Shown here: piece after piece, positions 1 through 13,528 of the stretch
Numbering within the stretch: position 1 is the stretch's first letter
Layout: each line of letters starts with the position of its first letter
Source of the DNA: Oxytricha trifallax
Taxonomy: Eukaryota > Ciliophora > Spirotrichea > Sporadotrichida > Oxytrichidae
Direction of reading: 5' to 3'
DNA: 64,000 nt
Assembly (NCBI GenBank): GCA_000711775.1
Contig: ARYC01025413.1
Coordinates: forward strand, 1-64,000
Program-made: the position numbers and the translations under genes
Notes under the pieces: model-generated
The model's input: only the letters and a program-made list of their open reading frames with translations
What the model was told of the DNA's origin: nothing
Database searches by the model: none

Positions 1-3000
1 TGGATCTAGTAATCCTTTTATTCAAAAGATTTGTAGAGGGAAATGGTTTAGATTCAGTCAAAGTAAAGTTCACTTTCTATGCTTTTGCTGGTCTTTTCAA
101 GGGAACTTTTAATTCACATTCTTCTTATTTGTCATTATTCTCCTATGAACAATTTGCCTTGTCATTTTTAGAATTCTACTTGGCATCTCTCTTCTTCAAG
201 CAGCCATTCTTAGGTTAATTTTCCTTTTGCTAAAGGATTGATTGAGACTTTTATATTTTTGACTCAAGATGCTTCTGACCTATTGATTAATCCTCATCAC
301 TCTTCCTTAATGCTTTCATGCTTACTCTAGCATCCACCCCTGAGGTTTGATGGTAGACTGAATTTACAGCTTCTTGTGCATCACTCTTTTAATCGTCTAG
401 CTTAACAAACTCTTGATTAACGACTTTGGAGGGCTACTTGGTAGTTTCTTTGGTAATTGGTTCTTATGGCTTCTCATCAAAGGCGCTTACTTCATTTTCT
501 TGATCGGTTTAGTTTAAATCTCCATCGACAATCGCTTTATCTTGCAAGTTCATTTATTTGTGGGTCTGAAGTGATCCACTCGATTAACTTAACAACGTTT
601 ACAACTTTGAGAATCTAATGTGCGATTCATTGTCCAAAAACTCTTGCTAAAATTGAATAGACTTTTCAACCGTATCTTAAGATCCTCCCATCCATAGTAC
701 GTGCCTCCATTGACCTTTGTTCTCTAAACGGCCAACCCTGCCTACAATTTGCTGAGTGGATTTCTTAGAGAAAATATCGGCGATTATAAATAAATGCCAC
801 CATTATCTTCTATTTCTCTTGAAGAATGAAAGTCAGTGCCCCTACCCTAGATTTCAGATAGAAGAAAGACCCCGTATCGCTTGTTAGTATTTTGGATGTT
901 GAACTTCTCCTCCAAGTAGGCATCTGCTTTAGAACCTTTAATGCCTTTCATGCTGAAGAACTAGAGTTCTTTAAACTTTTTGAAATAATGCTCAATCATC
1001 ACATATGAAGTAGATGCTACGATGATAAGTGGTGTGACTAGCGTTTACTTCATTGATAGCTCATAGAGATATTTGCAGAATTCAGACTGCTATTAATTAA
1101 AAAGCAAATCTTAATGGTGGGTTTTCTTATCAGCTTTCAATGAATTAAGAGTTGGGAATTTGACCTCTTATACACCAAAAGATGAGTCCAAGCACGTTTA
1201 TTCTTTCTAAGTGAGTATTGATCCAGTTAGTCCAATTAATTTGCTCGCTCTTTTCAAATGATTGATAGTTTCGAACATATATGCTGGCTAGCCGTCGAAT
1301 AACAACCAGTCATACTCATCCAAAATAACTATCGAGCTCTCCAGCTATCTCAGGAAATTGTCATCTTGCGTGAGACTATCAAAATGCTTTTGCGTCATAT
1401 AGTAAACACCAAGCTTGTCCTCAAATTGATTGTAGTTAATATTTAAGCCACTCTTAATAATAACATCTGAAAAGCGTTTTTCGTCTCTCAAGACTAAATA
1501 ATCGTTCTTCCCAATTATGATAGTGCTTTTCTAATTATCATTTGTTAATAGAATGGCAAGAGTTGCGCATAGTAAAGTTTTTCCATTACCTATACCAAAG
1601 TTATAAAATTGATAAGGCTTAGCATCATGCAGAGAATAGTTAATGCAAAGTTTTTGAAGTGATAAAAACTAAAAACCCAATAGACCCTCAAGCATTCCCA
1701 GTGATTCTGATTTAATTAACTAGTTTTCTTAAAGTTCACAGCAGTATTAGAAAACATCTTTGTTTTGTTTATTTATCTTTTTGAGCTGACCAATCATTTT
1801 AAAAAACTATTAGCCCGAAAGATCCTCAACAATCTTAGGGTTCTTTAGAATTGCTTTCAAGGAATTTGTATTACCATTTATTAAATCAAACACAACATCC
1901 GGTCTGTTCGAAATGCCTTTTTCGAGTTGAATAAATGTCACTTAATCTATCACCTCGAGGATTTCCTGGAGCTTACTTATCCACCTTAAATTTCGTTCTT
2001 TTAACTCTACCGAAAACTAAGCTATAAGCAGGGAAAAATCTGATTGGTACAAATAGTCCCATTTTTTAACGAAAATGTCGCTAATGTGTGAAATCAGCTT
2101 GTCAAGATCTGTACAACTTTACGCTTGACTCAGGGCACTGATCTATACAAAATCCCCAACTACATTGATAGGGATATCACGAATAAGTCTAAGGCCATGG
2201 TCTTGCTTCAGAATTTGAATAAAAGGTTTGTTGAGGCATTACAAAGTATTAGGTAGTAATCTAATGACCTAAGGGTCTATCTTGAAAGAGGTGAAAGTAC
2301 ATCCCATCAAAGGGATTATACCAATGTTCTTTCTATCTAATAAGACCAACTCTTCTTGTAAGGTAGCAAAGGCTTCGATTTCATTGATGAAAATGTAATT
2401 GGCTAGACCAAGAGTCTGCTCTGAATTTGGCCTTTAAGCTAGCAGAATCATTGCATTCTTTAAAAGCTCTTGATCGATTAGGATTATTTCATTTTTGTAG
2501 AATAATAGGGATTATACAAAGAGTCGAGTCTTGATTTACAGATCTACCTTAGAATTCACAATTAATTCGTGAATCAATCCAAACATCCCATCATAGAAGT
2601 TTGATGAGCAGGTTGTCTTTAAATTTATCAAAAATTCAAGCAAGCTCTAGCTATTCCTTAGGCTTATTGTCTCTAAGAACTAGTATCTCTCTTATGGCTT
2701 GAGAAGCATATACTCTCTCAAATAATTAGAAGTGATCTCCGACTGAATCTTCGCTCCATAATTGGCCTAGGGAGTCTGTGATGTTGGATTACCAAGCACA
2801 TCGTTCTAGCTTGCATTTTATCGATGAGGATATGAGCCCATTTGACTGTAATCGACAAGTACTTTTTGAGTGCAGTCAAAGCTTTTCAACGATTTAGCTT
2901 TCATTGATTTACAGTGTCCTTTTGCAGTCTTATTCAACACATACTTACTTATAAATCTTGGCAAGTCACTGGAATTTCTGAGTTTCCTGAATTCTTCAAG

Positions 3001-3282
3001 GTCAAGAAGTTGTTCAATGTTGTAGTTTGTATGGGGTAGAAGAAGCTTGGCTTTGTCTATTAGCTCTGGATATTCTGCACCTTCGTATTTAGGCTTGTGT
3101 CCTCTTTTATTGTTTGAGAGTAGGTTGAATTTTTCATCTTGTGAACCTATCTAAAAAGCAGGCGTGTCTACTTAAGATTGTTCGTTCGATTAATGGAGAA
3201 GAGTTTAAATCTCTTTAAGTGAGACGGATTCAACTTCTTTTAAGGAGTCTTGGGATGCTCTTTCAGATTTGATGTTTGACAT
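1..3282 (-). CDS. SecA-type helicase-like ATPase (3' end outside window)
   Basis: A long minus-strand frame starts at ATG 3280-3282 and stays free of TGA for about 830 codons when TAA/TAG are read as Gln. About residue 562 is a Walker A loop (GIGNGKT), and about residue 652 a DEAD-type Walker B (VILDEYDWLLFDG). Further on come RGTDFH and GRVGR, which match motifs V and VI of SecA/SF2 helicases. A one-base frame change lies near 790-800, between GGIYL and IADIFSKK. After it a low-complexity, Gln/Lys/Ser-rich tail of about 260 codons stays open to base 1. SecA-family ATPases normally move proteins through membranes. Here the first 550 residues are unlike bacterial SecA as far as I can see, so the substrate is unknown. 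Helicase family is fairly sure, the SecA subgroup less so. Confidence 0.75.
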
Positions 3283-3419
3283 TTAGAAAAGGGAGGGAAA
3301 TTTAAAGTTGGCGGCTAATTATCTTAATTTAAAATTATTTAATTTATAATTAAACTTAATTGATTCTTAATTAATTCTTAATTAATTTCAAGTCAAATTA
3401 ATCACAAAGTAAGGCAAAA

Positions 3420-3985
3420 ACTACTTAATCTTCACTTTTTCAACCAAAATAATAATTGTCTCAATCTGAGATATCCCATACATCTCTATTACTAGCAAAC
3501 TGGTAAATTCCTTTGGCCATTATGCAAGAACTCATTTTATATAAATAAATACAGGGTCGTTAAGAAGGGCCGAAATCAATTAGAAATAATTAAGAATTCT
3601 TAATTAATTTAATTAAGAAATTAAGACTTAAAAAGGGCAAGGACATGGTAAAAAGCATTCACACTCTGAATAATGGTCTTGCCATTGATATAAATTGTAA
3701 ACACCATTAATAACTTTCTTTGCAACATTGACCACTGGTGTGAAATTAGAGTCCTCTTGGCTTATGTAACTAATGCGGGTTCAGCTAAAGTCTGAATTAA
3801 ATCAATAGGAAAGACTATCTTTGAAAATGGATGGGCTACTCAGTGAATGTAAAACGATAGAAGAACTTTAAAGCAGGATCAATCAATAAAATAGGTTCTA
3901 ACTAAAACTAACTAACAAATCTGGTCAAGAAAATGAGTTTCAATAAATACGGGGTTTTATAAATATTAAGCCATGAATTCCTGCT
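3420..3985 (-). pseudogene. decayed coding region, unknown protein
   Basis: Two coding-like stretches lie upstream of the SecA-like gene on the same strand. One begins at ATG about 3532 (MSSCIMAKGIYQFASNRDVW) and runs into two in-frame TGAs. The other, about 3625-3800, reads NFTPVVNVAKKVINGVYNLY and ends in a cysteine-rich ECECFLPCPCPF. In-frame TGAs sit where Trp would fit (SLSY-x-FNSDFS-x-TRISY). No family recognised. It could be separate exons or macronuclear-destined segments of one gene. Confidence 0.4.
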
Positions 3986-3989
3986 TATA

Positions 3990-5400
3990 TTCTTTGAAAT
4001 CCTTTACTTAGAGTATTCATTTGAATTTAAATTTCTCTTTTTTATTCAAAAATTTTACCTTATTAATTTTTTTATATCGATTATCATTATTAAATATAAA
4101 AATAATCAAAATATATTAATCTTCTTAACATATTTGTACTTTTAATAACCAAAACAAATTGGATAAAGTTACAACTTAAATTCATAATCTTGTGATAAAT
4201 ACTATATTTTATTTGATAATTAATAGTAAGTTAAATTAGAATTAAGTCAAACTCAAATACTTTTTATATTCTAATGAACTTTTTTTTCTGATTCATTATA
4301 GTTGCTAAAATATGAGCATTATAAAACTTTTGAGTAAAGCTTAATCAATATATAACAAGTAAGATAACTCAAACTGTAGGAAATATTACCATACTTTCGT
4401 TTTAAGTACAATTAAAATTGATGTAAAAAACCAAATAAATCAATAATTTATGAAATGATCTAAAAATACTTAATAATTATAAGGCTAACAAATATACTTC
4501 CCGCTTTGCTTTGCTATATTTTGATAATTAAATTATCTTTGTATATTTATGGTTAAAGCTATAAAATTAGTTTGTAAATTTGAAATATTAAAATATAATA
4601 TCAAAGTAAAAAAAAATTCTTTATTTCATACATTTTTAATTTGCTTTATTTGTAAGTACAACGTAAATGTACTGAATATATATAAAATTTATACAATTGA
4701 GTCTTGAATCTAATTGATAAAAATGCATTCTTAAACATGCATATTTTATTTAATTAAAATCAATTAATATTAATTTATTATGATTTTAATTGATAACTTT
4801 GATAATTAAACTCGAGGAGTTAATAGTAAGGATAATACTTATAATAATTGCCATTTATTTATATCGATATTATGTTTTATAAAAGCTAAGTATAAAAAAA
4901 ACATCTCTCTTAATATTTAATCTTAATGATAATTGTTCAAAGTAAATACAATTAGATTTATTTTGAAATATGATTTATTTCCTTGATTTGAATAAATATA
5001 AAATGACGTCTTTCTTTAATAATAATAATATATAAACAATGATTTTTGTTTTATTAATATTTTGAGTTATATTCTTACAAAGCTATTATTTACTAGTCTA
5101 CTATCTATTTTACTCCTGGAATGAAATGTGTAATTTTGTAGGTTTTAATTTTTGTTACTGCTATTTATTTTGCTGATTTTTATCACTAGATTTCTGTAGA
5201 GGAAAGCACGTAAATGAAAAGGTTGACAATTTTGAGCAAATCATTATAAACATTAATTAGTAATAGAAGTAAATGAATAAAATTATAATATTACAATATT
5301 AGAATATTAATATTTAATTAGAAATCGATTTACTCAAAACTATATATGTACTAAGTTATCTTTATTATTATGAATTTTAAACATCACTATTTCCAAGTCA
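3990..5400. other. AT-rich intergenic DNA, nothing recognised
   Basis: Long A/T runs, no extended frame with normal residue composition on either strand, and no inverted repeat of note. Confidence 0.5.
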
Positions 5401-5404
5401 TCTT

Positions 5405-5800
5405 TCTTATCCTTGAATTATTTTAACATTTTTGAAATTTATCTTACTTCTTCAACTTATACAACTTCATCGACAACTCCCCTTTTAAATATAATCCCCA
5501 AAAGTTTTATTAAATTAGGACAAAAAAAACCTAACTGCCACTATTTTGGCAATACTATAGTTAGAGCTAGAGATAGAAATTCTGAATTAAATATGTTTTA
5601 GTAATATTAATAAAATGAGCAAGCAAGTAAAACCTGAAAAGCTGGGATGAAAAGTGGAAATATTGTATAGGAGAAACTGCAGATGATAATATTTAATAAA
5701 TTTTTCTAGAAAATATATCTCTGAAGGAAAACAGTAAATGAAGATTTAAATGGTTCAATTATATTAAATCTTTCAGAGGTAAAACGAATAATTATAATAT
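5405..5800 (+). pseudogene. decayed hypothetical gene
   Basis: A frame open from before 5413 to TGA at about 5637 gives a Thr/Ser-rich start, then KLGQKKPNCHYFGNTIVRAR and a Gln/Asn-rich end. After a one-base shift a second frame continues (KAGMKSGNIVQEKLQ, then VNEDLNGSIILNLSEV) with one in-frame TGA. Composition is protein-like, but I recognise no domain. Confidence 0.35.
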
Positions 5801-5809
5801 TGATTTTAT

Positions 5810-6680
5810 ATTTAAAGAATTATATATCATTTTCATTACTCTGTCTTTAAAGAAGTTAAATATTAATTAATTATAATTTTTTTTGTCATTAGGAGATTGA
5901 AATTATAAATAACATTGATTAAATTCATGCTTAAAGGTTTGTGTTTATGATTGAGCAAAAAAGTTAAATGAATAATAGTAAACAATGACAACAGCATTAT
6001 TGAAACGATTAAATTTCAAAATGAGTTCCAAATTACAATATACAATAAAAAATTCAATTATATTTTATATATAGGAAAATATTTAGATAATCTAAAAGAG
6101 AAATTGTTACTCAAAGAATTAATAAAAATTAAATAACAAACACTCTAACTAATTTGATTGTTATTGCATTTAAAAATTTAATACTTAATTTAATAAATAT
6201 ATTAAAAAATATAATCATTCTATTATTTATCGGTTAAAATTTTAATGATGCATTTTTTTGAAATTATAGCAATTTATGAGCGCATCTTTAGCCTTTTGAA
6301 TGTTGGTGATGTTTTTAAAATTAATATATATAAGATTATTTTTAATGCTCTATATTCACATGAAAAAATTCTCTTATATATTTATTTTTATTAATTCTTT
6401 TATATATTTAATTTTTATTCAATGTGATTTAATTAAATAAAAAATAGTTATTAATTCTATATAAAAAAATGTATTTTATGAATCATAAAACTATATTATC
6501 TTTGTTTAAGAACTATTCTATTAAGATTTAATTATAAATCTATATAAAATTATAAAAAGTTAAAGTGTTAAAGAACAATTAGTATAAAATTTAAGAATTT
6601 GAAGAAAAGATTAAATTTGAGATTGACATGCTCATAAAGTATATCAGAGTTAGCAACGTTTTATTTCTTTCATCATAGAT
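5810..6680. other. AT-rich DNA, nothing recognised
   Basis: Very AT-rich with short runs only; no gene, hairpin or tandem array was seen. Confidence 0.45.
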
Positions 6681-6689
6681 CAACTTTAC

Positions 6690-7545
6690 ATGTTATTTGA
6701 TAAATTTTTGAATGCAGCCTCCTCTACCAATTGCTTAAGGTCATAGAGAGTCTCTACAACATCCTGCTCTTTTTAGCAACTGAAACTGCTTAAAGTAGAG
6801 CTTTGCTGAATCGTTTTTATAGATGAGAGCCACAAGTTGCTCGAGTTTATCAAGCTTTTCAATTGACATCTACTTCATCTTATAAAAATCTGTTATTTTG
6901 GTAAGTTAGATACTAGATAATATTTCGACTGTAATGCTCCCATACTCCTCGAGCTCCTACCCTCATTTGTAGATATTAGCTCTCTCAATCAATTTCGTAT
7001 GAAATGAGTACTTAAGCATCAGCACTAAACCTTGTGTTGTAGCCGTAGCTATCATCATTACTGAGGATTGAAATTCCATTTTATCATGATTGATTCTTCA
7101 ATGGTTGCCAGAGAGATGCCCATTCTCACCTTGACCAGAACCATTTAAGTGGCCAAGTCTCGAACAATAGGCTTCAATTATCGTTACAAAATATTATGAT
7201 TGGACATAATAGAGCATTATTTAATTTCCTCCTTTAGTTTTGTAAGTCAATCATCTTCACTTGAGCATTAATGAATTCTCCTCCCTAATATTGACTCAAT
7301 TAATGCAAAAGTTCGTATTGACTATTGAACTTTAGAACCCTGAGTGATTTATACACTTGAGCAAGGACACTCTGGATGCATAAATCGCAAGTAGCGCTAA
7401 GCATGAAGGACTTGCTCAATTTAAAATCACAAAGACCACACATTTTGCCATCATAGTACAAAAGGGATGCTTCCATGCAATTTTATCGAATTCATCAATG
7501 GTTAGAACATCGTAATGCTTCTTAGTTTTGTAAAAGTTTTCTCAG
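6690..7545 (-). pseudogene. zinc-binding CxxC-CxxC protein, decayed
   Basis: On the minus strand the sequence reads KHYDVLTIDEFDKIA, then after a one-base frame change (about 7478) MCGLCDF...ATCDLCI, a four-cysteine zinc-binding pattern. Downstream lie LRVLKFNSQYELLHQLSQY and an acidic helical end (KEQDVVETLYDLKQLVEEAA) that needs another frame change near 6765. This looks like a C4 zinc-finger plus coiled-coil layout (TRIM/B-box-like in outline), but family membership is a guess. Confidence 0.45.
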
Positions 7546-7559
7546 GTCTCTATCTCCAG

Positions 7560-8165
7560 CTAAATGTCATTAGGTTGAAGAAATTATTATTTTTGTAATT
7601 AAAGGATTTAATCTGGAACAATTATCAAGATTTTTTGTTTTATGTGATACGTAGAAAAACATATTTCAAATATATTTATATATAATATTATTTTTTTAAG
7701 AATAATCATGATTCTAACCATAATCATATATTATTAGATATTTAAATATTTAAATAATGTTGCAAAAGTTAAAATATAAAATTACTATATATTTTTTAAG
7801 TTATTTTCATTATAATAAAATAAAAACTTATATACTACATATAATATGATTAAGATATACCTATGTTCTTAGCAATATTTACTATTAATAAAAATACAAA
7901 ATTTTATTTAAAATGATAGTTATTGCAGATAACTCTGTTCTATAAATTTTACTGATCAAGAATCTTCATTATGTTAACTTTTATATAGTTAATCTATAAT
8001 AAATAATTAAATATATATATTCAAACTAAAGACTACTATCAGAATTAATTTTTATTAACTGATTTAAAAAAAAATCTCATTGATAAATGTTAAGTAAAAT
8101 AAAGATATTAGTAAAATAAATAAAATTTAAATAAATCCAAATAACAATTTTAATAATTACAGAAT
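7560..8165. other. AT-rich DNA, nothing recognised
   Basis: A/T-dominated, with no frame that looks translated. Confidence 0.45.
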
Positions 8166-8169
8166 CAGA

Positions 8170-9200
8170 CATTACAATAACGTTGGACAAAAGAAGCAAA
8201 TTTTTCTTACTTTTCCCCCACTTTTAAAAGAATCTTAATTTCAGTCATTTTAAATATTTATTATTAAAAAACTAACAATTTCAATGTTTAGCTATGATAT
8301 CCTTAATATTTATTTCTATAATTCGCCAATTCAAAAACATATTGATAAATAATAATACTTTCTTGCCCTATTAAATCTAATAACAAGCCAATAGCTTCCA
8401 AATCCAAGTTTTTCCAGATTCTGTTGGCATTTAGACTTAGAATGTTATTCTGCTGATTATTCAAAATTATTTGCAGATATTGTCGATTAGTAAAATGAAT
8501 GCTTGTAATCTTAAAAAGTTTCCTACATTTATTGTGAGCATCTAGAAATTTCATCAATCGACACTTAGTGATCTGCATTCGCAGTCTTTGAAAAATCTTA
8601 CCAATTTTACTAATCTTAGATACATCTTAGATTAGGAATTTAATTTTGAAATCTAGAGTTTAGCTTAATGAGCTCAGACATCCATATAGTATCATTCTGT
8701 TCACATTTTCACTTTAACTAGTCGAGTTTAAAATCTTTCAAGAACCAATGCTACTCCAGCTGTAAGTTTATGAACGTGCTCTTAGAGAGAATCGTGAGAA
8801 TGATTCTCCACTAAGAAAATACTCCTTTAAGCTCTGGAAGCATGCATGATGGGTTCTGCTTAAACTTCGTTATTGAAATCAAGGTAGTAAGATCTTCTCT
8901 GAAAAGTTTGTTTGCCTTTTGTATTGTTGAGATGAATTCATTTTAAATTTTAAAGATCACTTCAGCCTTTATTTCATTGAACCCGTTCTTGACAAGAAAT
9001 AATATGAAGATATCATGGCTTTCTGGAGAAGTGGTGGTCTACAGCGATGGAAGTGAATTCAGATCTAGCAATAGAGATATCAACCCAATTGAAATTAGTA
9101 AGCTGTTATCTTTTAGAGATGTTTAATGATGATGCCATCGTCCATAAAATTATTCTCTCTGCTTTATCAAAAATTTGAATATCAATTCAATTTGTTAGGA
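8170..9200 (-). pseudogene. decayed hypothetical gene (repeat-like helical protein)
   Basis: Three overlapping minus-strand frames each look coding. They are about 9180-9020 (NISKRQQLTNFNWVDISIAR), 9075-8728 (DIFILFLVKNGFNEIKAEVI ... CMLPELKGVF) and 8743-8165 (KCRLMKFLDAHNKCRKLFKI ... NRIWKNLDLEAIGLLLDLIG). They must once have been one frame, so at least two single-base changes break it. The Leu/Ile spacing suggests leucine-rich-repeat or helical repeats; no catalytic motif is visible. Confidence 0.4.
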
Positions 9201-9559
9201 CTCCCTCGTTTTGAAAATTAGATTATATGCTCTTGTTGATCTTTCAGCTGAAAATCAACACTGTTAATATAAAACTCTTTATTTATTGTGAGGTCTATTT
9301 TAATTTTAGAACCAAACTATGCTGAAATCCTAAATCTACTCTACAAACACTGAATGAGAAAGAATGATAATTTCGAAATTTTATTGAAAGCTTAATTCCC
9401 TATTATGGCAATTGCTTAAAGATTTTACTCTTAACTTCTGATTACTTTTATTTGTTTTGGATGACATCTCTTAGACTGATCCCCTTTTCTATAAACATAA
9501 GTCTTCCTTATTCTATGATCAACAAAGAGCTCGTCTCAGAGATTGTTTTCTTGATTCAG

Positions 9560-12085
9560 ATATAAATTTTAATAGTTCACGATATATCACGTTATAAGTG
9601 GGTATTCCGATAATTTTGGATGGTCAAGAATGTCTTTGAAAGTTTTTTAATACTTGTTGGTTTCAAGCCCAAAAATATTTTGGGATAATTTTGATAAAAT
9701 ACAATAGACTAGGAAATTATTTAAACAATTCAAAAAGTATCAGTCATTATTTTGATAAATAATAATATAAACTTAAGTATGTACATAAATGTGCAAAAAA
9801 GTGTTTGCATTCTTATAAATCTTATGAATTATTTACTAACTGCAATTATTGATAAAATACAAAACAATCGGTAAAATTTATCTGAAAGAAAGAAATAAAC
9901 AGACATGAATTATAAATGACTCTATTAGATTTAAAATTAGAGGGAAATAATGAAATTTATATTTGAATTTTGTGAATGCGATGATTAGAGTATAAAAAGT
10001 TTGTTTTATATGTCTTTTTTTAATTTAATTATTTTCATATTTTCAAAATCAATTCTCTTAGAGTGAAGAGCATTAAATTTAGTCAAATTTATGGTATTTT
10101 AGATCAATGAAGTTTTTTCCCAAAGATTTTAAGCCATCGCACTTTTTATAAAAGTGACACTTTTATATGAACATTTAAAACATTATAAGTGAAGAATATT
10201 TATGAAGTTAATTTATAGCATAATGTCAAATTATGTAAGAATTGTGAGTATTTTACAATACATATTAACTTGTAATTAGTTTAAATTATGAAACAGCGTG
10301 TGATATAAAAAAAATAAAGCAGAGAGGTTCAAAGAAAATATTCCATTTTAATTTAATTATAAAACATAGAAATTCTATTCTGTTTATTTTTAACTTAATC
10401 AATTTTTTATTTTCAAAGATTTATGATCGATATTTAATATTTTAAGAATATAAATTATATTTTACTTTCCCAAATGAGTTCAACTTTTGTGGAGTTAAAA
10501 ATAATTACTGTTTTTAGTTATACTTGTAGTTTTCATGAATAATTTGTAGAATCTTAGAATTCACTCTCTTTTCTATCTTTATATACTCAACTCTAATAGT
10601 CTCGTTTAATATTTAATTGAGACAACTTTTTATTCTTTATTAACTATATTAAAAGACTGAGTTGAGTATTGTAAGTAAAGGAAATAAAGAAAACGATAAT
10701 TATCAAGTTGTAGTTAAAAATGTGAATTTAACTTACATAAATTTGATTTTTAAGTGCGATAGCGAGCAGTCCCATTTTTAATTTACGAAACTGAAAATAT
10801 ATTCTGTTATAAATAAATATAATTAATCTTTTTATGTCAAAAATTCATGATCGATAACATTGCGCCTTAAGTTCAAGCAAATCATTAAACATTTTAAACT
10901 AAGAATAGGTTTCTTGACTTTACTTCGATTTTCTTTGCATTTGTCATAGTTGTATCTCATTAAATATTTTAGAGATGCTGAAGGAGGCAAGAAAAAGTTT
11001 TTCCTATAAATCCTCCATTTTTTTAATAATAATAATTAATTTATATTTTATTTACGTTTTCAACAAATCAAACTAATCTGTATATTATTGTGATTGTTGA
11101 AATTCATTGATTTTCATTAGTGTATCTCGATGATTATAATGTTAAAAACAATTATCAACAATTTTTTCATTTTTCAAAAAAAAATTCCTTATCAATTTTT
11201 AAGTATCTAAAAGGAATTACGAGAATACTGAAAAGATATAGAACTATATTCATTTTTAGGTTTTTTCTCTTTTTTTTACCGCATAATTAAATTAAGGAAT
11301 CATTATGAGGCACTCAAAAAATCTATTAGTATTTTATCATATATCATTAAGAATTTAAAAAAATAAAAACAAAAAAAGTTCTATATAATTAAAGAGGATG
11401 AAATATTGAGATTATTTACTTAAGAGTATTTTTACTAATTAATTTATTAAAATCTCGAGACACTTATGAAAATCAATGACTCTCTAAAATAATAAATTAA
11501 AAACTCAACGTATGAGGCTTTAAAATATAATAATTTTAATATTAAGATCAAAGCAAAATCATAAGATATTTCAACATCTGCAGCATAACTGTGTCCTTCT
11601 GGAACTGCTGTAATTGTACTTTTACTCTCTCTTATTAATGTCTGCCACTGATTTAGATACTACTGATAACATAGACTTGGTGGTTGACAGCTTTAATTAA
11701 AATCGAGAATCATCACAATCGTTCATTGATTCTGAATTGTCACTCTTTTGAAAATATGAATTTTTGATTAATTTGATTTAAATTTAAATCACTCAATCTT
11801 GAACTAAAACAACATATATGATAATAATTGATTAAAGGTGGGTAATCAGACTCTAAATTAGACAACAAAATTTTTTAAAAAGTTCCAATAATTCAAAAAT
11901 TTACAGACGAAAAAATCTCATTTTTTTAAAAAATATTATGCCAGCTCCCTAACTTTTTTTGGGGAAATTTATTATATTTTATATTTAAGATTTTTCCACA
12001 TTGCTATGTAAGTTTTTAATATATAATTGTTTTCCGTATAGTTAAGATAGTGATTATAAATTGTTTTTAATTAGATATAGGTAAT
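9560..12085. other. AT-rich intergenic DNA with one small hairpin
   Basis: No convincing gene. A short stem-loop has arms TACTCAACTC (10584-10593) and GAGTTGAGTA (10659-10668). At 11575-11705 GC is a little higher but I found no frame. Confidence 0.45.
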
Positions 12086-12092
12086 AACATTT

Positions 12093-12942
12093 ATGGAGAA
12101 AAATTATATAAAAAGATCATTTCAGAAATTTCAAATGAGCAAAAGCCATGCTGAGGACTGCATCTCAAAGATTACTTATCACATACTTCTTGTAAAATTT
12201 AGGCCTTATCTTGACATTGACACTTATCTTACTGAGATTCGTAAATAAGTTAGCCCTTAATAATTATAGTAGAATACTTCATTCCTCCTATTGATAAAGC
12301 CAACTGAGAATACTTGAGTGTGATATTTGAGGGGACTAAAAAACTTCTAAAGATGGATCAGATCAACATAGTTAAGGTCCCTTAATTTGATGATCTTTCA
12401 GTAAGATAACATTACATGCAGGTGTGTGACGACTAAGATCTATGTATAAACTTTATATTAAGAGAAATAAAAACTTATTGATAGACAATAATTTTTCGAA
12501 GTCCTCAATTCGATTTAGTCGGACTATCTTACTAACATAATCAATAAGTTCAGAGTAATGAGGAAAATTTTAGATGGTCAAAGTTCAGAAGAATTACTTA
12601 ATGTTTTTTGAGATAATTAACTGGTTTTCTTAGCTAACCAGGCATCCATTTATTTTAAGTATTTTTCATTTCCTTAATTGAATACAAATTAAAAAAAATC
12701 TGGTTAGGACATTGGAACTTTTAAAAGCAACAGAAAAGTTGATGAAAGCCAGAAAACTTAAATAGTCTACGCCCAGAGTTTGTTCACTTAAACGATTCAA
12801 GGAAATTGAGAATGATGTCTCTTCTGGCAAATGAAGTACCTCAAATGATGGTACTCGTCTGATGGAAGCGAACACCACAATGTTTGAATCTAAATCAGAC
12901 AATGGAATGATGAAAAATAATGATTTAAAATTAAATATTTGA
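12093..12942 (+). pseudogene. transposon accessory gene, copy 1 (decayed)
   Basis: Starts at ATG 12093 (MEKNYIKRSFQKFQ). Successive frames give YLDIDTYLTEIRKQVS, IVKVPQFDDLSVRQHYMQV, then LIDRQQFFEVLNSI and a basic end (KATEKLMKARKLK). The LIDRQQFFEVL stretch lines up with LPEQNFFFVVL in copy 3, LPDKKYFYGVL in copy 2 and VPNKQWLIEIL in copy 4. At least three frame changes (about 12312, 12478 and 12620) break it. Function is unknown; its conserved pairing with the transposase suggests a role in transposition. Confidence 0.55.
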
Positions 12943-12949
12943 GCTTACA

Positions 12950-13515
12950 AGCCTTAATTTAATTCACTTTATAAATCAAAATTTTTCAACTTTATTTTCT
13001 TGCAAATTTCGCTTATTATACCATCATCAATACTTTAAAAGGCATTTTTCAATTCTTGCTTATCATCGATAAAAGTTCTTGCCCGACAATATTCATCTTC
13101 ATTCTCTTGAATTAATTCTTAAGTAATTAAATGTAATTCTCAATAGGATTATATTGAGGTGAGTAGGGAGGAGTAAATATGAGTGTCATGTTCAATTTTC
13201 CAATTAAAGCTTTTATCCTTTAGTTATGATGTACTCTAAGATTGTTGAGAACTAAAGCAAGCCTGTTTTCAGTGTTTTATTATTGTAATCCTACGAGAAA
13301 ATCATAAAATTTCTCAATATCAATAGACCTCTCGTAAATGAAAAACAGTTCTTGACATCTGCCTGTAGACACTCCCGCAACTACCGCAATGCTATTAGTT
13401 ATAATTTGTGCTTGATCACAATATTTTGATATCGAGTGCTTAACTCTTGTTTGATATTGGTCGAGAAAGTAAACATGACTTCATCGATAAAGTTAACCTT
13501 TCTTCCGTATTGAAG
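12950..13515 (-). pseudogene. IS630/Tc1 DDE transposase, copy 1 (5'-truncated, decayed)
   Basis: Minus-strand frames give VNFIDEVMFTF (first Asp motif), LVLNNLRVHHN (second motif, with Asp replaced by Asn) and FTPPYSPQYNPIEN (third motif with the catalytic Glu). A helical C-terminus follows (FIDDKQELKNAFQSIDDGII). The N-terminal helix-turn-helix part is absent, cut off where the 13529 repeat begins. Loss of the second Asp and the frame changes mean it is inactive. The superfamily call is secure. Confidence 0.75.
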
Positions 13516-13528
13516 TGTGTGAAGTGAT

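Larger units (their letters stand above)
12093..13515. mobile_element. Tc1/IS630-type transposon remnant, copy 1
   Basis: A plus-strand accessory gene and a minus-strand transposase meet tail-to-tail near 12945. The same gene pair recurs at 16.1-18.0, 47.2-50.5 and 55.4-57.4 kb. No terminal inverted repeats were found. The transposase lacks its N-terminal third, because another repeat begins at about 13529. This is an old copy with several breaks. Confidence 0.6.
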
